Origin: SZAS-79 sp964599095
GTDB lineage: Bacteria > Pseudomonadota > Gammaproteobacteria > Burkholderiales > SG8-39
Reading direction: 5' to 3'
Length of the DNA stretch: 64,000 bases
Assembly (NCBI GenBank): GCA_964599095.1
Contig: CAZREB010000003.1
Location: 248,001 to 312,000 of the forward strand
The position numbers and the translations under genes were made by a program. Positions within the stretch are counted from its first letter, which is position 1. The number at the start of each line of letters is the position of its first letter. The notes under the pieces are model-generated. The model was given only the letters and a program-made list of their open reading frames with translations. It searched no databases and was not told the origin of the DNA. Shown one piece after another: positions 32,119 through 40,839 of this stretch.

Positions 32119-34059
32119 TTACAGCTCCTTGACCGTGAGCACGCGCTCGGTGACGCCGACGTCGCCGGTTTCGTAGACGATGCGCGCGCTCATCGACACG
32201 GTCGCTTTCCCGCCGTAGATCGCGTCGATGATAGGCGCATAGCGCTCCTCGACGACGTTGCGGCGCAGTTTGCGCGTGCGCGTGATTTCGCCGTCGTCCG
32301 CGTCGAATTCCTTGTGCAGGCTGACGAAGTGGCGCAGCCTGAGGCCCTCGGGCAGCGTGGCGTTTACGCGGCGCACCGCGCCGGCGACCAGTTCGATGAC
32401 CTCGGGCCGCTGCGACAGGTCGGCATACGACATGTAGGAAATGCCGCGCACTTCGGCCCAATGGCCGACCGCATCCTTGTCGATGCAAATGATGGCCGCG
32501 AGCGTGTCGCGACCGCTGCCGAGCACCGCGACGTCCTTGATGTAAGGGCTGAACTTGAGCCGGTTCTCGATGTAGTTCGGGATGTAGCGCTCGCCCTTGG
32601 CGGTATGCACCACCTCCGACAGGCGGCCGAGCACCACGAGGTGGCCGTCCGGCTCGACGAAGCCGGCATCCCCGGTGTGCAGCCAGCCGCCGGCGAGCGT
32701 CTTGCGAGACGCTTCCTCCTGCTCGAAATAGCCGGCGAACACGCTCTCGGAGCGCAGCAGGATCTCGCCGCTGTCGCTGATCTTCGCTTCCACGCCCGGC
32801 AGCGGGCGGCCCACCGTGTGCAGCCGCACTTCGTTCGCGTCGTGCATCGCGTTGAAGGCGCTGCTCTCGGTCTGGCCGTAGAGCTGGCGCAGCTTGACGC
32901 CGAGCGCGCGGTAGAACACGAACGTGTCCTCGCCGATCGCCTCGCCGCCGGTAAACGCGTGGCGCAGCCGCGACAGGCCGAGCTGGTCCTTGATCGGGCC
33001 GGTCACCAGCAGCTCGCCCAGCGGCCGCAGCAGGCGCTGCGCGAGCGTCGGGGCGCGGCCTTCGAGCTTGCCGCGCTCGGCCACCAGCGCCGACTGCATG
33101 AAGAAGTCGTACAGGCGCTTCTTCAGCCAGGTGGAGTCTTCCATGCGCACCTGCACCGTGGTGAGCATGTTGTCCCAGCTGCGCGGCGCGGCGAGGTAGA
33201 GCGTCGGTGCGATCTCGCGCAGGTCGTGCGGCACCGTTTCCTGGCGCTCGGGGATGTTGATCGTGAAATGCAGTGCGACGCCGGCGCCGACGGTGATCGC
33301 GAAGTCGCCCACCCAGGCCATCGGCAGGTAGGCGAGGATCTCCTCGCCGAAATCGAATGCGCCCGCGCGGTGGGCGTTGCGCACGCCGGCCAGCACGTTG
33401 CGATGGGAGAGCACCACGCCCTTGGGCTTGCCCGTAGTGCCGGAGGAGTGGATGAAGACGGCCGGGTCTTCGGGCCCGGCCTGCTCGACCAGCCTGTCGC
33501 GCAGGCCGGGCTCGGCGGCCATCTTCTTCGCGCCGAGGGACTGCAGGTCGTCCCAGGACACCAGTCCGGGCGCGCGATAGCGGGCGAGGCCGCGCGGGTT
33601 GTCGTAGACGATACGCTCGATCGGGGCGCCGCGTTCGCGCAGCTCGAGCGCCTTGTCGACCTGCTCCTGGTCCTCGGCCAGCACGAAGCGCACCCGGACG
33701 TCCTGCGCCACGTGCAGGATCTCGTCGAGCGTGGCGTCCGGGTAGACCGGCATTGCGTAGCAGCCCAGCGCGCCGGCCGAGAGCATGCCCATGTAGAGGT
33801 GCGGCCGGTTGTCGCCGAGCACCAGCAGGGCCTCGCGCCTGCCGAGGCCGAGGTCCTGCAGCCCCGCGGCGCAGCCGAGCACCGCATCGAGCGCCTGCTG
33901 CCAGCCGGTCTGCTGCCAGATGCCGCGGTCCTTCTCGCGCATCGCCACCCGGTCGGGGAAAGCGCGCGCGTTGGCCGCCAGGATCCGGACCAGCGTGGTC
34001 TCGATCCCGAAATCCCAGCGTCCCTGCTGGACACCCGGCGTGTTCGGCTCAGGCGACAG
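32119..34059 (-). CDS. Long-chain-type acyl-CoA synthetase embedded in the HAAT operon; non-canonical start codon
   Basis: An AMP-binding ligase of about 646 residues that would activate an imported carboxylic acid to its CoA ester. Motifs: 'PAVFIHSSGTTGKPKGVVLSHRN' (A3 P-loop), 'RLRHAFTGGEAIGEDTFVF', 'LYGQTES', 'GGWLHTGDAGFVEPDGHLVVLGRLSEVVHTAKGERYIPNYIEN' and 'ITRTRKLRRNVVEERY'. The first ATG/GTG/TTG in frame is GTG 33948, but conserved family sequence ('TLVRILAANARAFPDRVAMREKDRGIWQ') begins upstream of it, and the frame is closed by TGA at 34087-34089. The only starts left are CTG (34059) or ATT (34062), which follow a GGAGG 5-8 nt upstream. It overlaps the LivG-like gene. Confidence 0.8.
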   Translation of the reverse strand: MSPEPNTPGVQQGRWDFGIETTLVRILAANARAFPDRVAMREKDRGIWQQTGWQQALDAVLGCAAGLQDLGLGRREALLVLGDNRPHLYMGMLSAGALGCYAMPVYPDATLDEILHVAQDVRVRFVLAEDQEQVDKALELRERGAPIERIVYDNPRGLARYRAPGLVSWDDLQSLGAKKMAAEPGLRDRLVEQAGPEDPAVFIHSSGTTGKPKGVVLSHRNVLAGVRNAHRAGAFDFGEEILAYLPMAWVGDFAITVGAGVALHFTINIPERQETVPHDLREIAPTLYLAAPRSWDNMLTTVQVRMEDSTWLKKRLYDFFMQSALVAERGKLEGRAPTLAQRLLRPLGELLVTGPIKDQLGLSRLRHAFTGGEAIGEDTFVFYRALGVKLRQLYGQTESSAFNAMHDANEVRLHTVGRPLPGVEAKISDSGEILLRSESVFAGYFEQEEASRKTLAGGWLHTGDAGFVEPDGHLVVLGRLSEVVHTAKGERYIPNYIENRLKFSPYIKDVAVLGSGRDTLAAIICIDKDAVGHWAEVRGISYMSYADLSQRPEVIELVAGAVRRVNATLPEGLRLRHFVSLHKEFDADDGEITRTRKLRRNVVEERYAPIIDAIYGGKATVSMSARIVYETGDVGVTERVLTVKEL

Positions 34060-34876
34060 AATGGGCGCCTCCGAGGTAGGCCTTGATCACGCGCGGGTCG
34101 GCTATTACTTCCTTCGGGATGCCGGTGCCGATCACCTCGCCGTAGCTGAGCACCAGCATGCGGTCGCAGATGCCGGTGATGATGTCCATGTGGTGCTCGA
34201 TCAGCAGCACGGTCGCGCCGCGCTCGTCGCGCGCATCGAGGATGAAGCGCGCCATGTATTCCTTCTCTTCCTGGTTCATGCCGGCCATCGGCTCGTCGAG
34301 GATCAGGAAGGACGGCTCGGCGACCAGCGCGCGGGCAAGCTCGACGCGCTTCTTCAGGCCGATCGGGATCGCGTCGACCAGCTCGTCGCGCACGCTCTCC
34401 AACTGCAGGAAATCGATGACCTCCTCGACCACGGCGCGGTGCGCGATCTCTTCCGGGCGGCTCAGCCACCAGTAAAGCGCGGTCCGCACCACGCCCGGGT
34501 GCATGTGCACGTGGCGGCCGAGCAGGATGTTGTCCAGCACCGTCATGCCGTTGAAGAGCGCAAGGTTCTGGAACGTGCGGGCCACGCCCAGGCGCGCCAC
34601 CTTGTGCGGGGCGAGGCCGGTGATGTCGCGGCCGTTCAGCAGGATCCGGCCGGCCTGCGGCGGGTAGAAGCCGGTGATCGCGTTGGTCAGCGTGGTCTTG
34701 CCGCTGCCGTTGGGTCCGACCAGGCCGAAGATCTCGCCCCGGTCGACCTGCATGTCCACGCCGCTCAACGCCACCAGCCCGCCAAACCGTCGCTCGACCG
34801 CCTTGCACTCGAGCACCGGCGCTTTCGATTCACTCAACCGCTTGTCTCCTGGGTCTCGGGACGGCGACTTTTCCAA
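34049..34876 (-). CDS. HAAT ABC transporter ATP-binding protein (LivG-like)
   Basis: A 275-residue ATPase with Walker A 'GPNGSGKTT', a degenerate signature region 'PIGLKKRVELARALVAEP', Walker B 'FLILDEPMAGMNQEE' and H-loop 'LIEHHMD'. The signature reads 'IPIGLKKRVEL' in place of LSGGQQ. Such divergence is common in LivG-like members that pair with CoA-ligase-containing operons, but it is worth noting. First gene of the operon running down to 26031. Its TGA lies inside the ligase reading frame, so the ligase start is coupled to its termination. Confidence 0.9.
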   Translation of the reverse strand: MEKSPSRDPGDKRLSESKAPVLECKAVERRFGGLVALSGVDMQVDRGEIFGLVGPNGSGKTTLTNAITGFYPPQAGRILLNGRDITGLAPHKVARLGVARTFQNLALFNGMTVLDNILLGRHVHMHPGVVRTALYWWLSRPEEIAHRAVVEEVIDFLQLESVRDELVDAIPIGLKKRVELARALVAEPSFLILDEPMAGMNQEEKEYMARFILDARDERGATVLLIEHHMDIITGICDRMLVLSYGEVIGTGIPKEVIADPRVIKAYLGGAHSVA

Positions 34877-34954
34877 TCGCCTGCCGGGTCGGAGCCTAAC
34901 CGAATTTCGCGGCCGCTGCGCATCCGCAAGGGCCGCGCCCGGCCGGCTCCCTGC

Positions 34955-35935
34955 CTATTCGGGCTGCACGCCGGCGGCCTTGACCATTTCGCCGATGTGC
35001 TCGACGTCGGCGCGGATCGTGGCGGCGGCTTCGGCAGGCGAGCTCGCGACGAGTTCCAGGCTGAGCGCGTCGATATGCTTTTCGGTGAACGCGGGTCGCT
35101 TTGCGATCGCGGTCACGTCCTGGTGGATCCGCTCGACCAGCTTCGGGTCGGCGCCGCCGGGTGCGAATAGCCCGAACCAGATGATCGCCCGCGCGTAGGG
35201 AAAGCCGCCTTCGGCCGAAGTCTGCACGTCCGGGAAGCGGCTCGCCCGATTCGGCCCGGTGATCGCAATCGCCCGCAGGCGCCCGGCCTTCACCATGGCG
35301 CCGGTCGCCGCCGGGCTGCCGATCGAAAGCTGCACTTCACCGGCGACCACCGCCTGCGTCGAGGGTGCGATGCCCTTGTACGGCACGTGCAGGAACTGCA
35401 GGCCCTCGCGCTTGGCCATCGTCTCGAACACCAGCTGGGAATGCGCGCCGACCCCGTAGGAGCTGTAGGCGACCTTGCCCGGCGAGCGGCGCGCGAGGTC
35501 TACCAGTTCGCGCAGCGAAGTCGCGGGGAACGACGGGTGAACGATGATGAAATTGCCGGAGCGCGCGACGATCGTGATCGGCGCGAGGCTCTTGTCCGGG
35601 TCGTAAGGCAGTTTCCTGAAGAGGAACCGGTTCGCGACCACGGTCGGGTCGATCGTGAACAGCAGGTTGTGGCCGTCGGGTGCGGACGCTGCGATGCGCT
35701 CGGTGCCGATGATCGAACTTGCGCCGCCGATGTTCTCGACCACGACCGGCTGCTTCCAGAGCGGGGAGAGTTCGTTGGCGAGCGCGCGGGCCAGCACGTC
35801 GGTGCTGCCGCCGGCCGGGTAGGGCACCACGATGCGCACCGCCTTCGACGGGAACGCCGGCTGCGCGTGACCCGGCGGTGCAAGGCCCAGCGCAAATGCG
35901 GCCAGGGCGGCAAGGACGATGTTGTGTGCATTCAT
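34955..35935 (-). CDS. Bug/TctC-family periplasmic binding protein
   Basis: A 326-residue secreted protein starting at the ATG complementary to 35933-35935 (MNAHNIVLAALAAFALGLAPPGHAQ, a signal peptide); the open frame reaches far upstream but is not coding there. Family motifs are 'FPSKAVRIVVPYPAGGSTDVLARALANEL', 'VVVENIGGASSIIGTERIA' and 'FLHVPYKGIAPSTQAVVAGEVQLSIG'. It lies between the FeS/NrfD gene (67 bp) and the HAAT operon (78 bp) on the same strand. It probably binds a carboxylate handled by the neighbouring ligases. Confidence 0.9.
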   Translation of the reverse strand: MNAHNIVLAALAAFALGLAPPGHAQPAFPSKAVRIVVPYPAGGSTDVLARALANELSPLWKQPVVVENIGGASSIIGTERIAASAPDGHNLLFTIDPTVVANRFLFRKLPYDPDKSLAPITIVARSGNFIIVHPSFPATSLRELVDLARRSPGKVAYSSYGVGAHSQLVFETMAKREGLQFLHVPYKGIAPSTQAVVAGEVQLSIGSPAATGAMVKAGRLRAIAITGPNRASRFPDVQTSAEGGFPYARAIIWFGLFAPGGADPKLVERIHQDVTAIAKRPAFTEKHIDALSLELVASSPAEAAATIRADVEHIGEMVKAAGVQPE

Positions 35936-36002
35936 GGCAGGGTCTCCATAGGGTGTCCCGGTTCTTGCGACCGGGTCGCGGGATGCGGTGCGGAAGGGCG
36001 GA

Positions 36003-37643
36003 TCAGCGCATTGCCAGGCGCTCCGGCGCGGCGCGCTTGCCGGAGCCGCGTTGCGGCAGCATCGGCAGCGCGAATCCCTGCTGGTGGCAGGCACGCGTGA
36101 TCACGACGAATTTCCACAAGGCGCCGCCGGTCACTGCGCCGAGGCCCGCCAGCGCGGCCAGCGTCTGGGAGAGCGGGTCCACGGCAAGGCACAGGAGGTA
36201 CATGGCGAGCGGCAATGCGTGCCCCAAGGAGTGTATCCACGGTGAGGCCGCCATGAGGTCCCGACGCGCGAGCGGGCCGATGCCGGCCGACTTCGCGCTG
36301 TCCACATAGCAGCGCCACGCCCAGGAATTGACGATCACCAGAAGCAGGCCCGCCGGGGCCAGCACCATGATCGGCGCCACCTGCATCGCGGGAAAGAGCG
36401 AAAAGATCGCGAGAAGCCCGAGGCCCTCGGCGAGGCCGCTCGCGATCACCATTGGCGGAATCAGCGGTGCGCGCCAGGCCGGGATGCCCTTGGACGCATA
36501 CAGGATCCGCGCCTGGCAAAGGAGGAACCCCGCAGCGCCCAGCGCCAGCCAGAAGAGCGCGCCGTGGACATACTGCGGCCACGCATAGCTGGCGGCGAGC
36601 GCCGCGTAGATCACCGCAACGCACCACGTCTCGCGCGTCATCCACGACGACTGCGGCCGCAGCAGCACATACAGGAACCGCGCCTTGCGCCCGATCTTGA
36701 GGAACACGAAGAAGAGGCCGACCGCCATCAGCGCCGCCGCGAAGCTGTTGATCCTGCGCAACCCCTCCGGCGCGATAAGGCCGACCGCGTGCGCGAACCA
36801 CGCCGCCACCATCAGCCCGGAAGCCATGCCGCCCAGCACGAAATTCATCGCCGCGCGGTAGTCCCAGAACGTCTGCCGCTTCCCGACGAGCGGGTTGGAC
36901 GGGTCCGACTGCCGCTCATCCTCGAGGTCGGCCGCATCCGCAGCGCGTCCCGGCGTGGCGTTCGGGACTTCGTAGAGGTACTTGATCTGCGGGTCGTTGC
37001 CGAGTTCGGCGTGCATTTGGAAGGAGCGGCTGTCCTTGGCGAGCTTCGATACGGTGCTCGCGGGGTCGGCGAAGTCGCCGAAGCGGATCGCCTGCGTGAT
37101 GCATGCCGTCGCGCAGGCCGGGGTGACTTCGGGGTCGACGCCCGGCACCAGGCCGGTCGTCGCGGCCTTGTCGACTTTCTCGACGCAGAATGTGCACTTG
37201 TTCGCCACGCCGTAGCGGTCTTCGTGGGTGGTCTTCTTTTCCTGCGCGGTCCGGCCACCGGCGTAATAGCCTTCCTTGTCGTGCACGATCGTGCGCGCCT
37301 GGTAGGGGCACGCGACCGCGCACGACGCGCAGCCTATGCACAGGTCGTAGTCCATGGTCACGAGGCCGTCTTCGCGCTGGCGGGTGGCGCCGGTCGGGCA
37401 CACCGGCACGCACGAAGGCTCGGCGCAGTGCTGGCAGCCGGTGACCAGGAACAGGCGAGAGACGTCAGGGAACGTGCCCTGCTCGACGTCGAGGACCTTG
37501 CGCCACTGCACGCCCGGCGGGGTGTCGTTCGAGTGCTTGCAGGCGATCGTGCACGTCTGGCAGCCGACGCACCGGTTGAGGTCGACGACCATGCCGTAGC
37601 GCTTTGCGCCGGCTTGCTTCGTGCCGAGGTCGGCGAGGTTCAT
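36003..37643 (-). CDS. Fused four-cluster ferredoxin / NrfD-type membrane subunit of a molybdopterin oxidoreductase
   Basis: A 546-residue fusion. Residues 1-190 are a DmsB/PsrB-like electron-transfer subunit with sixteen Cys for four [4Fe-4S] clusters: C25/28/31/35, C70/73/78/82, C102/105/108/112 and C150/153/177/181. Residues from about 262 on form an NrfD/PsrC-like membrane domain with about eight helices ('NFVLGGMASGLMVAAWFAHAVGLIA', 'PPMVIASGLAEGLGLLAIFSLF' and others). Usually these are separate polypeptides. It lies 10 bp after the catalytic subunit gene and passes electrons between that subunit and quinone. There is no Tat or Sec signal, so the FeS part faces the cytoplasm. Confidence 0.88.
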   Translation of the reverse strand: MNLADLGTKQAGAKRYGMVVDLNRCVGCQTCTIACKHSNDTPPGVQWRKVLDVEQGTFPDVSRLFLVTGCQHCAEPSCVPVCPTGATRQREDGLVTMDYDLCIGCASCAVACPYQARTIVHDKEGYYAGGRTAQEKKTTHEDRYGVANKCTFCVEKVDKAATTGLVPGVDPEVTPACATACITQAIRFGDFADPASTVSKLAKDSRSFQMHAELGNDPQIKYLYEVPNATPGRAADAADLEDERQSDPSNPLVGKRQTFWDYRAAMNFVLGGMASGLMVAAWFAHAVGLIAPEGLRRINSFAAALMAVGLFFVFLKIGRKARFLYVLLRPQSSWMTRETWCVAVIYAALAASYAWPQYVHGALFWLALGAAGFLLCQARILYASKGIPAWRAPLIPPMVIASGLAEGLGLLAIFSLFPAMQVAPIMVLAPAGLLLVIVNSWAWRCYVDSAKSAGIGPLARRDLMAASPWIHSLGHALPLAMYLLCLAVDPLSQTLAALAGLGAVTGGALWKFVVITRACHQQGFALPMLPQRGSGKRAAPERLAMR

Positions 37644-37653
37644 GCGGCGGCCC

Positions 37654-40404
37654 TCACGGAGCGGCCTTGCGGAGCGCGACGCGCATGATGTCCGCGCCGC
37701 TGCCGGTGGCGTCGGTCAGCGACAACGCAAGGTCGGTGAGCGAATTCAGGCTGCCGACGCCGAAGTCTTTCGCCACCGGCGTGGCCCAGTGGTCGAACTG
37801 GCCGATCAGCAGCACGGTGTCCGGGCGGATGCCTTCGCGCAGCGTGGCCCGGCCGCGCGTGGTGCCGCTGGCCGATTCGAGCACGATGGCGTCGCCGTCG
37901 GCGATGCCGAGCCTGCGGGCGGTCGCGCGATTGATGATCACGCCGTCGTGCCCCGAGACGTTTTGCGCCACCTCGCGGATCAGCGGCAGCCCGACGTTGG
38001 CGCCCCATGCGTACTGCATGCTGCGCGAGGTCAGTGCCCAGAGCGGGAACTCCTTCGGGTCGCGACCGAGCTCGGCCGCGTAGTGCTCCCAGATGTCCGG
38101 GAAGCGCAGGTACCCGGGCAGGGCTTCGTACTCCTTCAACTGCGGGTCCCACCACTGGATGTCCACTTCGTGCAGGCGGCGCTCGAGCTGCTCGCCGTGG
38201 CGCTTGATGCGCTCCTGGTAGGGCATCTCGAAGCGCAGTCCCTGCTCCTTCATGCGCGGGTAGAGATACCACTCGAGCTGGGAGAACGGCCGCAGCATGA
38301 AGCCCTTCTCGGCGAACCAGTCGATGCCGTGGATGTCGGTGCCCCCCGACGTTTCATGGCTCGCCGCCCTGGCTACTGCGTCCCAGATTTCCTTGGCGCC
38401 GTGCGGCACTTCCGGATCGAGCGCGTAGTCGTAGCCTTCGCCGCGCAGCGCCATCGCGGCCGCGCCGCGGTTGATCGCCTCGTTGTACTTCTTCAGCAGG
38501 CCGGTGCGCCTGGCGAGTTCGGTGGCGATGTCGGTCATGTCCTTGCACTCGCCGGCCGGCGCCACTGCCGGTTGGCGCAGTGCCCAGCCCTGGTGATGCC
38601 AGAACTGCTCGGCCGAGCCGGTGCCGCCGATGCGCGACATCTGCCAGCTTTCGAGGTCGGTGGCCTCGGGCAGGATCACGTCGGCCATCCAGTTCGATTC
38701 GTCCTGCGTGTAGCCGAACGCGAGCGTGAACGGGAACTCGGCGATGCGCTTGGCGACCTCGGGCGCGTTCCACGACGAGATCGCCGGGTTGGTGCGGTAG
38801 CAGATCCACATCTCCGGCAGCGTCTGGCGCGGCCAGGGTTTCGGCGCCTTGTGCTGGAACAGCCAGGGCAGGTGCGCCGGCCCGAGTGCGGCGGACCACG
38901 GCGAATTGGCCGACAGCGGCACCAGCATCTTGTAGGCGTTGCGGATGTGGGGCTTGGACTGCCACTCGTCCTTCTTGGTCGAGTTGAACGGGTAGGCCAT
39001 GAAGCCGTCTTCGCCGTGCTTCGCGCTCTTGAGGCGGTTGTCGGCCGGGCGGTTGAGTCGCACCTTGGTGCCCATCGTGCCGCCGGGGACTTCGAGCGCG
39101 CCGACGAGGCACGCGAGCATCGTCCGGCCCCACATCGCCTGGTAGCCGCCCCAGCCGTTGTTCACGCCCTTGCCCAGCATCACGCCCACCGGCCGATGCG
39201 GCAGCACATGGCCGTCGATCTCGATGGTCGCGCCGATCCTCGCGTGCGCGACGAACTCATCCGCGACCCGGCGGAGGGTTTCCACTTTCACATCGCATTC
39301 GGCCGCGGCCCATTCGGGCGTGTACTGGCGCAGGTGCTCGCGCATCAGTTCGAACGAGGGCTTCGCTTCGACCGCGGCGTGCACCCAGCGCTCGCCGTCC
39401 GGGCCTTCCTCGTAGCCAGATACGGTGTACGCGCCTTCCATCGCCGCATCGGCGATCGCGTCGTCGTAGGGCTTTGCCTTTGCGTCCGCAAGATCCCAGA
39501 TCAGCGGCTTGCCGCTCGCGTTTTCGCGCATGAAGTAGCCGTGCGGGCCGACGAGGTAGGGCGAGTTGGTGTCCTCCTTGAGGAAGCGCACGTCGCACAC
39601 TTCCCGCCAGTTGCGTTCCAGCACGATGCGATGGATCAGTGCATACAGGAAGGCCGCGTCGGTCTTGGGTTTGATCGGCACCCATTCGCCCGAGAGCGCG
39701 CCGGTCACCGACAGGTGCGGTTCGACCTGCACGCGCTTGAGGCCGCGCGAGCGCGCATCCGCCTGCCGCCAGACGCCCGAGACGCCGCCGGAGGCCTCCA
39801 GGTTGCTGCCGAAATTGATCACGTAGTCGCAGTTGAGCGAATCCGTGACCACCGTGAATGCGCGGTGCCAGAACTCGCCGTACAGGTGCTCGGAGTGAAA
39901 GCACTTCGCGCCCTGGCCCGAGCCGTAGCCCTGGTCCATCACGCCCCAGGCCGAAAGGAAGGCCGGGAAGGTGCCCATGTAGCGCGTCGGCGTGCCGCCG
40001 CCCCCAAAACTCGCTGCGAGGCGCGGGTAGCCCTCCTCGTCGCGCAGGCCCTTGGCCTGGATCTCGTTCAGCTTGCCGGCCACGATATCGAACGCCTCGT
40101 CCCACGAAATCGGCACGAAGCCCGGATCGTGCTCCCTGCCCTTCTTCGGGTTGGTGCGCTTGAGCGGCCGCGTGATCCGGTTCGGGTTGTAGGTCTTCTG
40201 CACCAGCCCGTAGGCTTTCACGCAAACGCGCCCGCCGGCCGGGTGGATGCCTTCGAGGTCGTGGTTCGGCGTCATCCGCAGCGCCACGCCGTCCTTGACC
40301 TCGACCTTGAACAGGTCCGGCCCGCACACGCACTGGTTGCAGTACAGCGGCACCATCTTGCGGTCGCCTTCGGCGGCGGATGGGGGGCGGGCGTCTGCGC
40401 TCAT
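37654..40404 (-). CDS. DMSO-reductase-family molybdopterin oxidoreductase, catalytic subunit (PadB/PsrA-like)
   Basis: A 916-residue Mo-bis-MGD enzyme. The N-terminal FeS region has C22, C25, C27 and C61 ('YCNQCVCGPDLFKV', 'GGRVCVKAYGL'), an unusual spacing. 'GSGQGAKCFHSEHLYGEFWH' places Cys168 as a candidate Mo ligand. 'NRPADNRLKS' and 'FGYTQDESNWMADVILPEATDLES' are typical of the family. There is no Tat signal, so it acts in the cytoplasm. Together with the adjacent CoA ligase and FlK-like thioesterase this fits a phenylacetyl-CoA:acceptor oxidoreductase (PadBCD)-type enzyme that oxidises an acyl-CoA. That assignment is from context and size, not proven. It could also be a polysulfide/thiosulfate reductase relative. 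Confidence 0.8.
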   Translation of the reverse strand: MSADARPPSAAEGDRKMVPLYCNQCVCGPDLFKVEVKDGVALRMTPNHDLEGIHPAGGRVCVKAYGLVQKTYNPNRITRPLKRTNPKKGREHDPGFVPISWDEAFDIVAGKLNEIQAKGLRDEEGYPRLAASFGGGGTPTRYMGTFPAFLSAWGVMDQGYGSGQGAKCFHSEHLYGEFWHRAFTVVTDSLNCDYVINFGSNLEASGGVSGVWRQADARSRGLKRVQVEPHLSVTGALSGEWVPIKPKTDAAFLYALIHRIVLERNWREVCDVRFLKEDTNSPYLVGPHGYFMRENASGKPLIWDLADAKAKPYDDAIADAAMEGAYTVSGYEEGPDGERWVHAAVEAKPSFELMREHLRQYTPEWAAAECDVKVETLRRVADEFVAHARIGATIEIDGHVLPHRPVGVMLGKGVNNGWGGYQAMWGRTMLACLVGALEVPGGTMGTKVRLNRPADNRLKSAKHGEDGFMAYPFNSTKKDEWQSKPHIRNAYKMLVPLSANSPWSAALGPAHLPWLFQHKAPKPWPRQTLPEMWICYRTNPAISSWNAPEVAKRIAEFPFTLAFGYTQDESNWMADVILPEATDLESWQMSRIGGTGSAEQFWHHQGWALRQPAVAPAGECKDMTDIATELARRTGLLKKYNEAINRGAAAMALRGEGYDYALDPEVPHGAKEIWDAVARAASHETSGGTDIHGIDWFAEKGFMLRPFSQLEWYLYPRMKEQGLRFEMPYQERIKRHGEQLERRLHEVDIQWWDPQLKEYEALPGYLRFPDIWEHYAAELGRDPKEFPLWALTSRSMQYAWGANVGLPLIREVAQNVSGHDGVIINRATARRLGIADGDAIVLESASGTTRGRATLREGIRPDTVLLIGQFDHWATPVAKDFGVGSLNSLTDLALSLTDATGSGADIMRVALRKAAP

Positions 40405-40425
40405 CGATGGATCCGGGGTGGGGAG

Positions 40426-40839
40426 TTACTTGCCGAGCGCGGCGACCTTGGCCGCCTTGGCTTCCAGCCTTTCCTTCTGCTTGGCGAGGTCGACGATGAA
40501 GCGCGTGTGCTTGGCCTTGCCGACCAGGTCGAGCGCGTCGCGCACCTCGACCTCGAAATTCACGCGCCGGCCTTCGACCCCGGTGACCGTGGCGGTCACA
40601 TCCACCCACATGTCGCGCAGCGTGGGTCCGAGATGGTCGATCTCGACGCGCGCACCGACCGAGTTCTCCTCGGGCGTGAGGTATTCGCCGAGGAAGTCCT
40701 TGCAGGTGATCTCGACGTCGCGAACCAACATCGGGGTGGCGTATACGCGCATCGCCTCACCCATGAACCCGATCGTGCGGTCGGTGTCGACCACCACGCG
40801 CGCGGTTTTTTTCATGCCTGCCGTCAGTCCGGGTTTCAT
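40426..40839 (-). CDS. FlK-like hotdog-fold acyl-CoA thioesterase
   Basis: A 137-residue protein. 'DRTIGFMGEAMRVYATPMLVRDVEITCKDFLGEYLTPEENSVGARVEIDHLGPTLRDMWVDVTATVTGVEGRRVNFEVEVRD' matches the fluoroacetyl-CoA thioesterase (FlK)-like family. The position of the FlK catalytic Thr/Glu is not certain here. It probably controls the level of an acyl-CoA intermediate made by the upstream ligase. The start overlaps the ligase stop (ATGA), and the Mo oxidoreductase gene follows after 21 bp. Confidence 0.82.
   Translation of the reverse strand: MKPGLTAGMKKTARVVVDTDRTIGFMGEAMRVYATPMLVRDVEITCKDFLGEYLTPEENSVGARVEIDHLGPTLRDMWVDVTATVTGVEGRRVNFEVEVRDALDLVGKAKHTRFIVDLAKQKERLEAKAAKVAALGK

Noticed and set aside
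30085..34086. A 1,333-codon plus-strand open frame antisense to the HAAT operon
   Set aside because: His/Arg/Ala-rich composition without domains; it is the complement of strong transporter and ligase genes and arises from high GC content.
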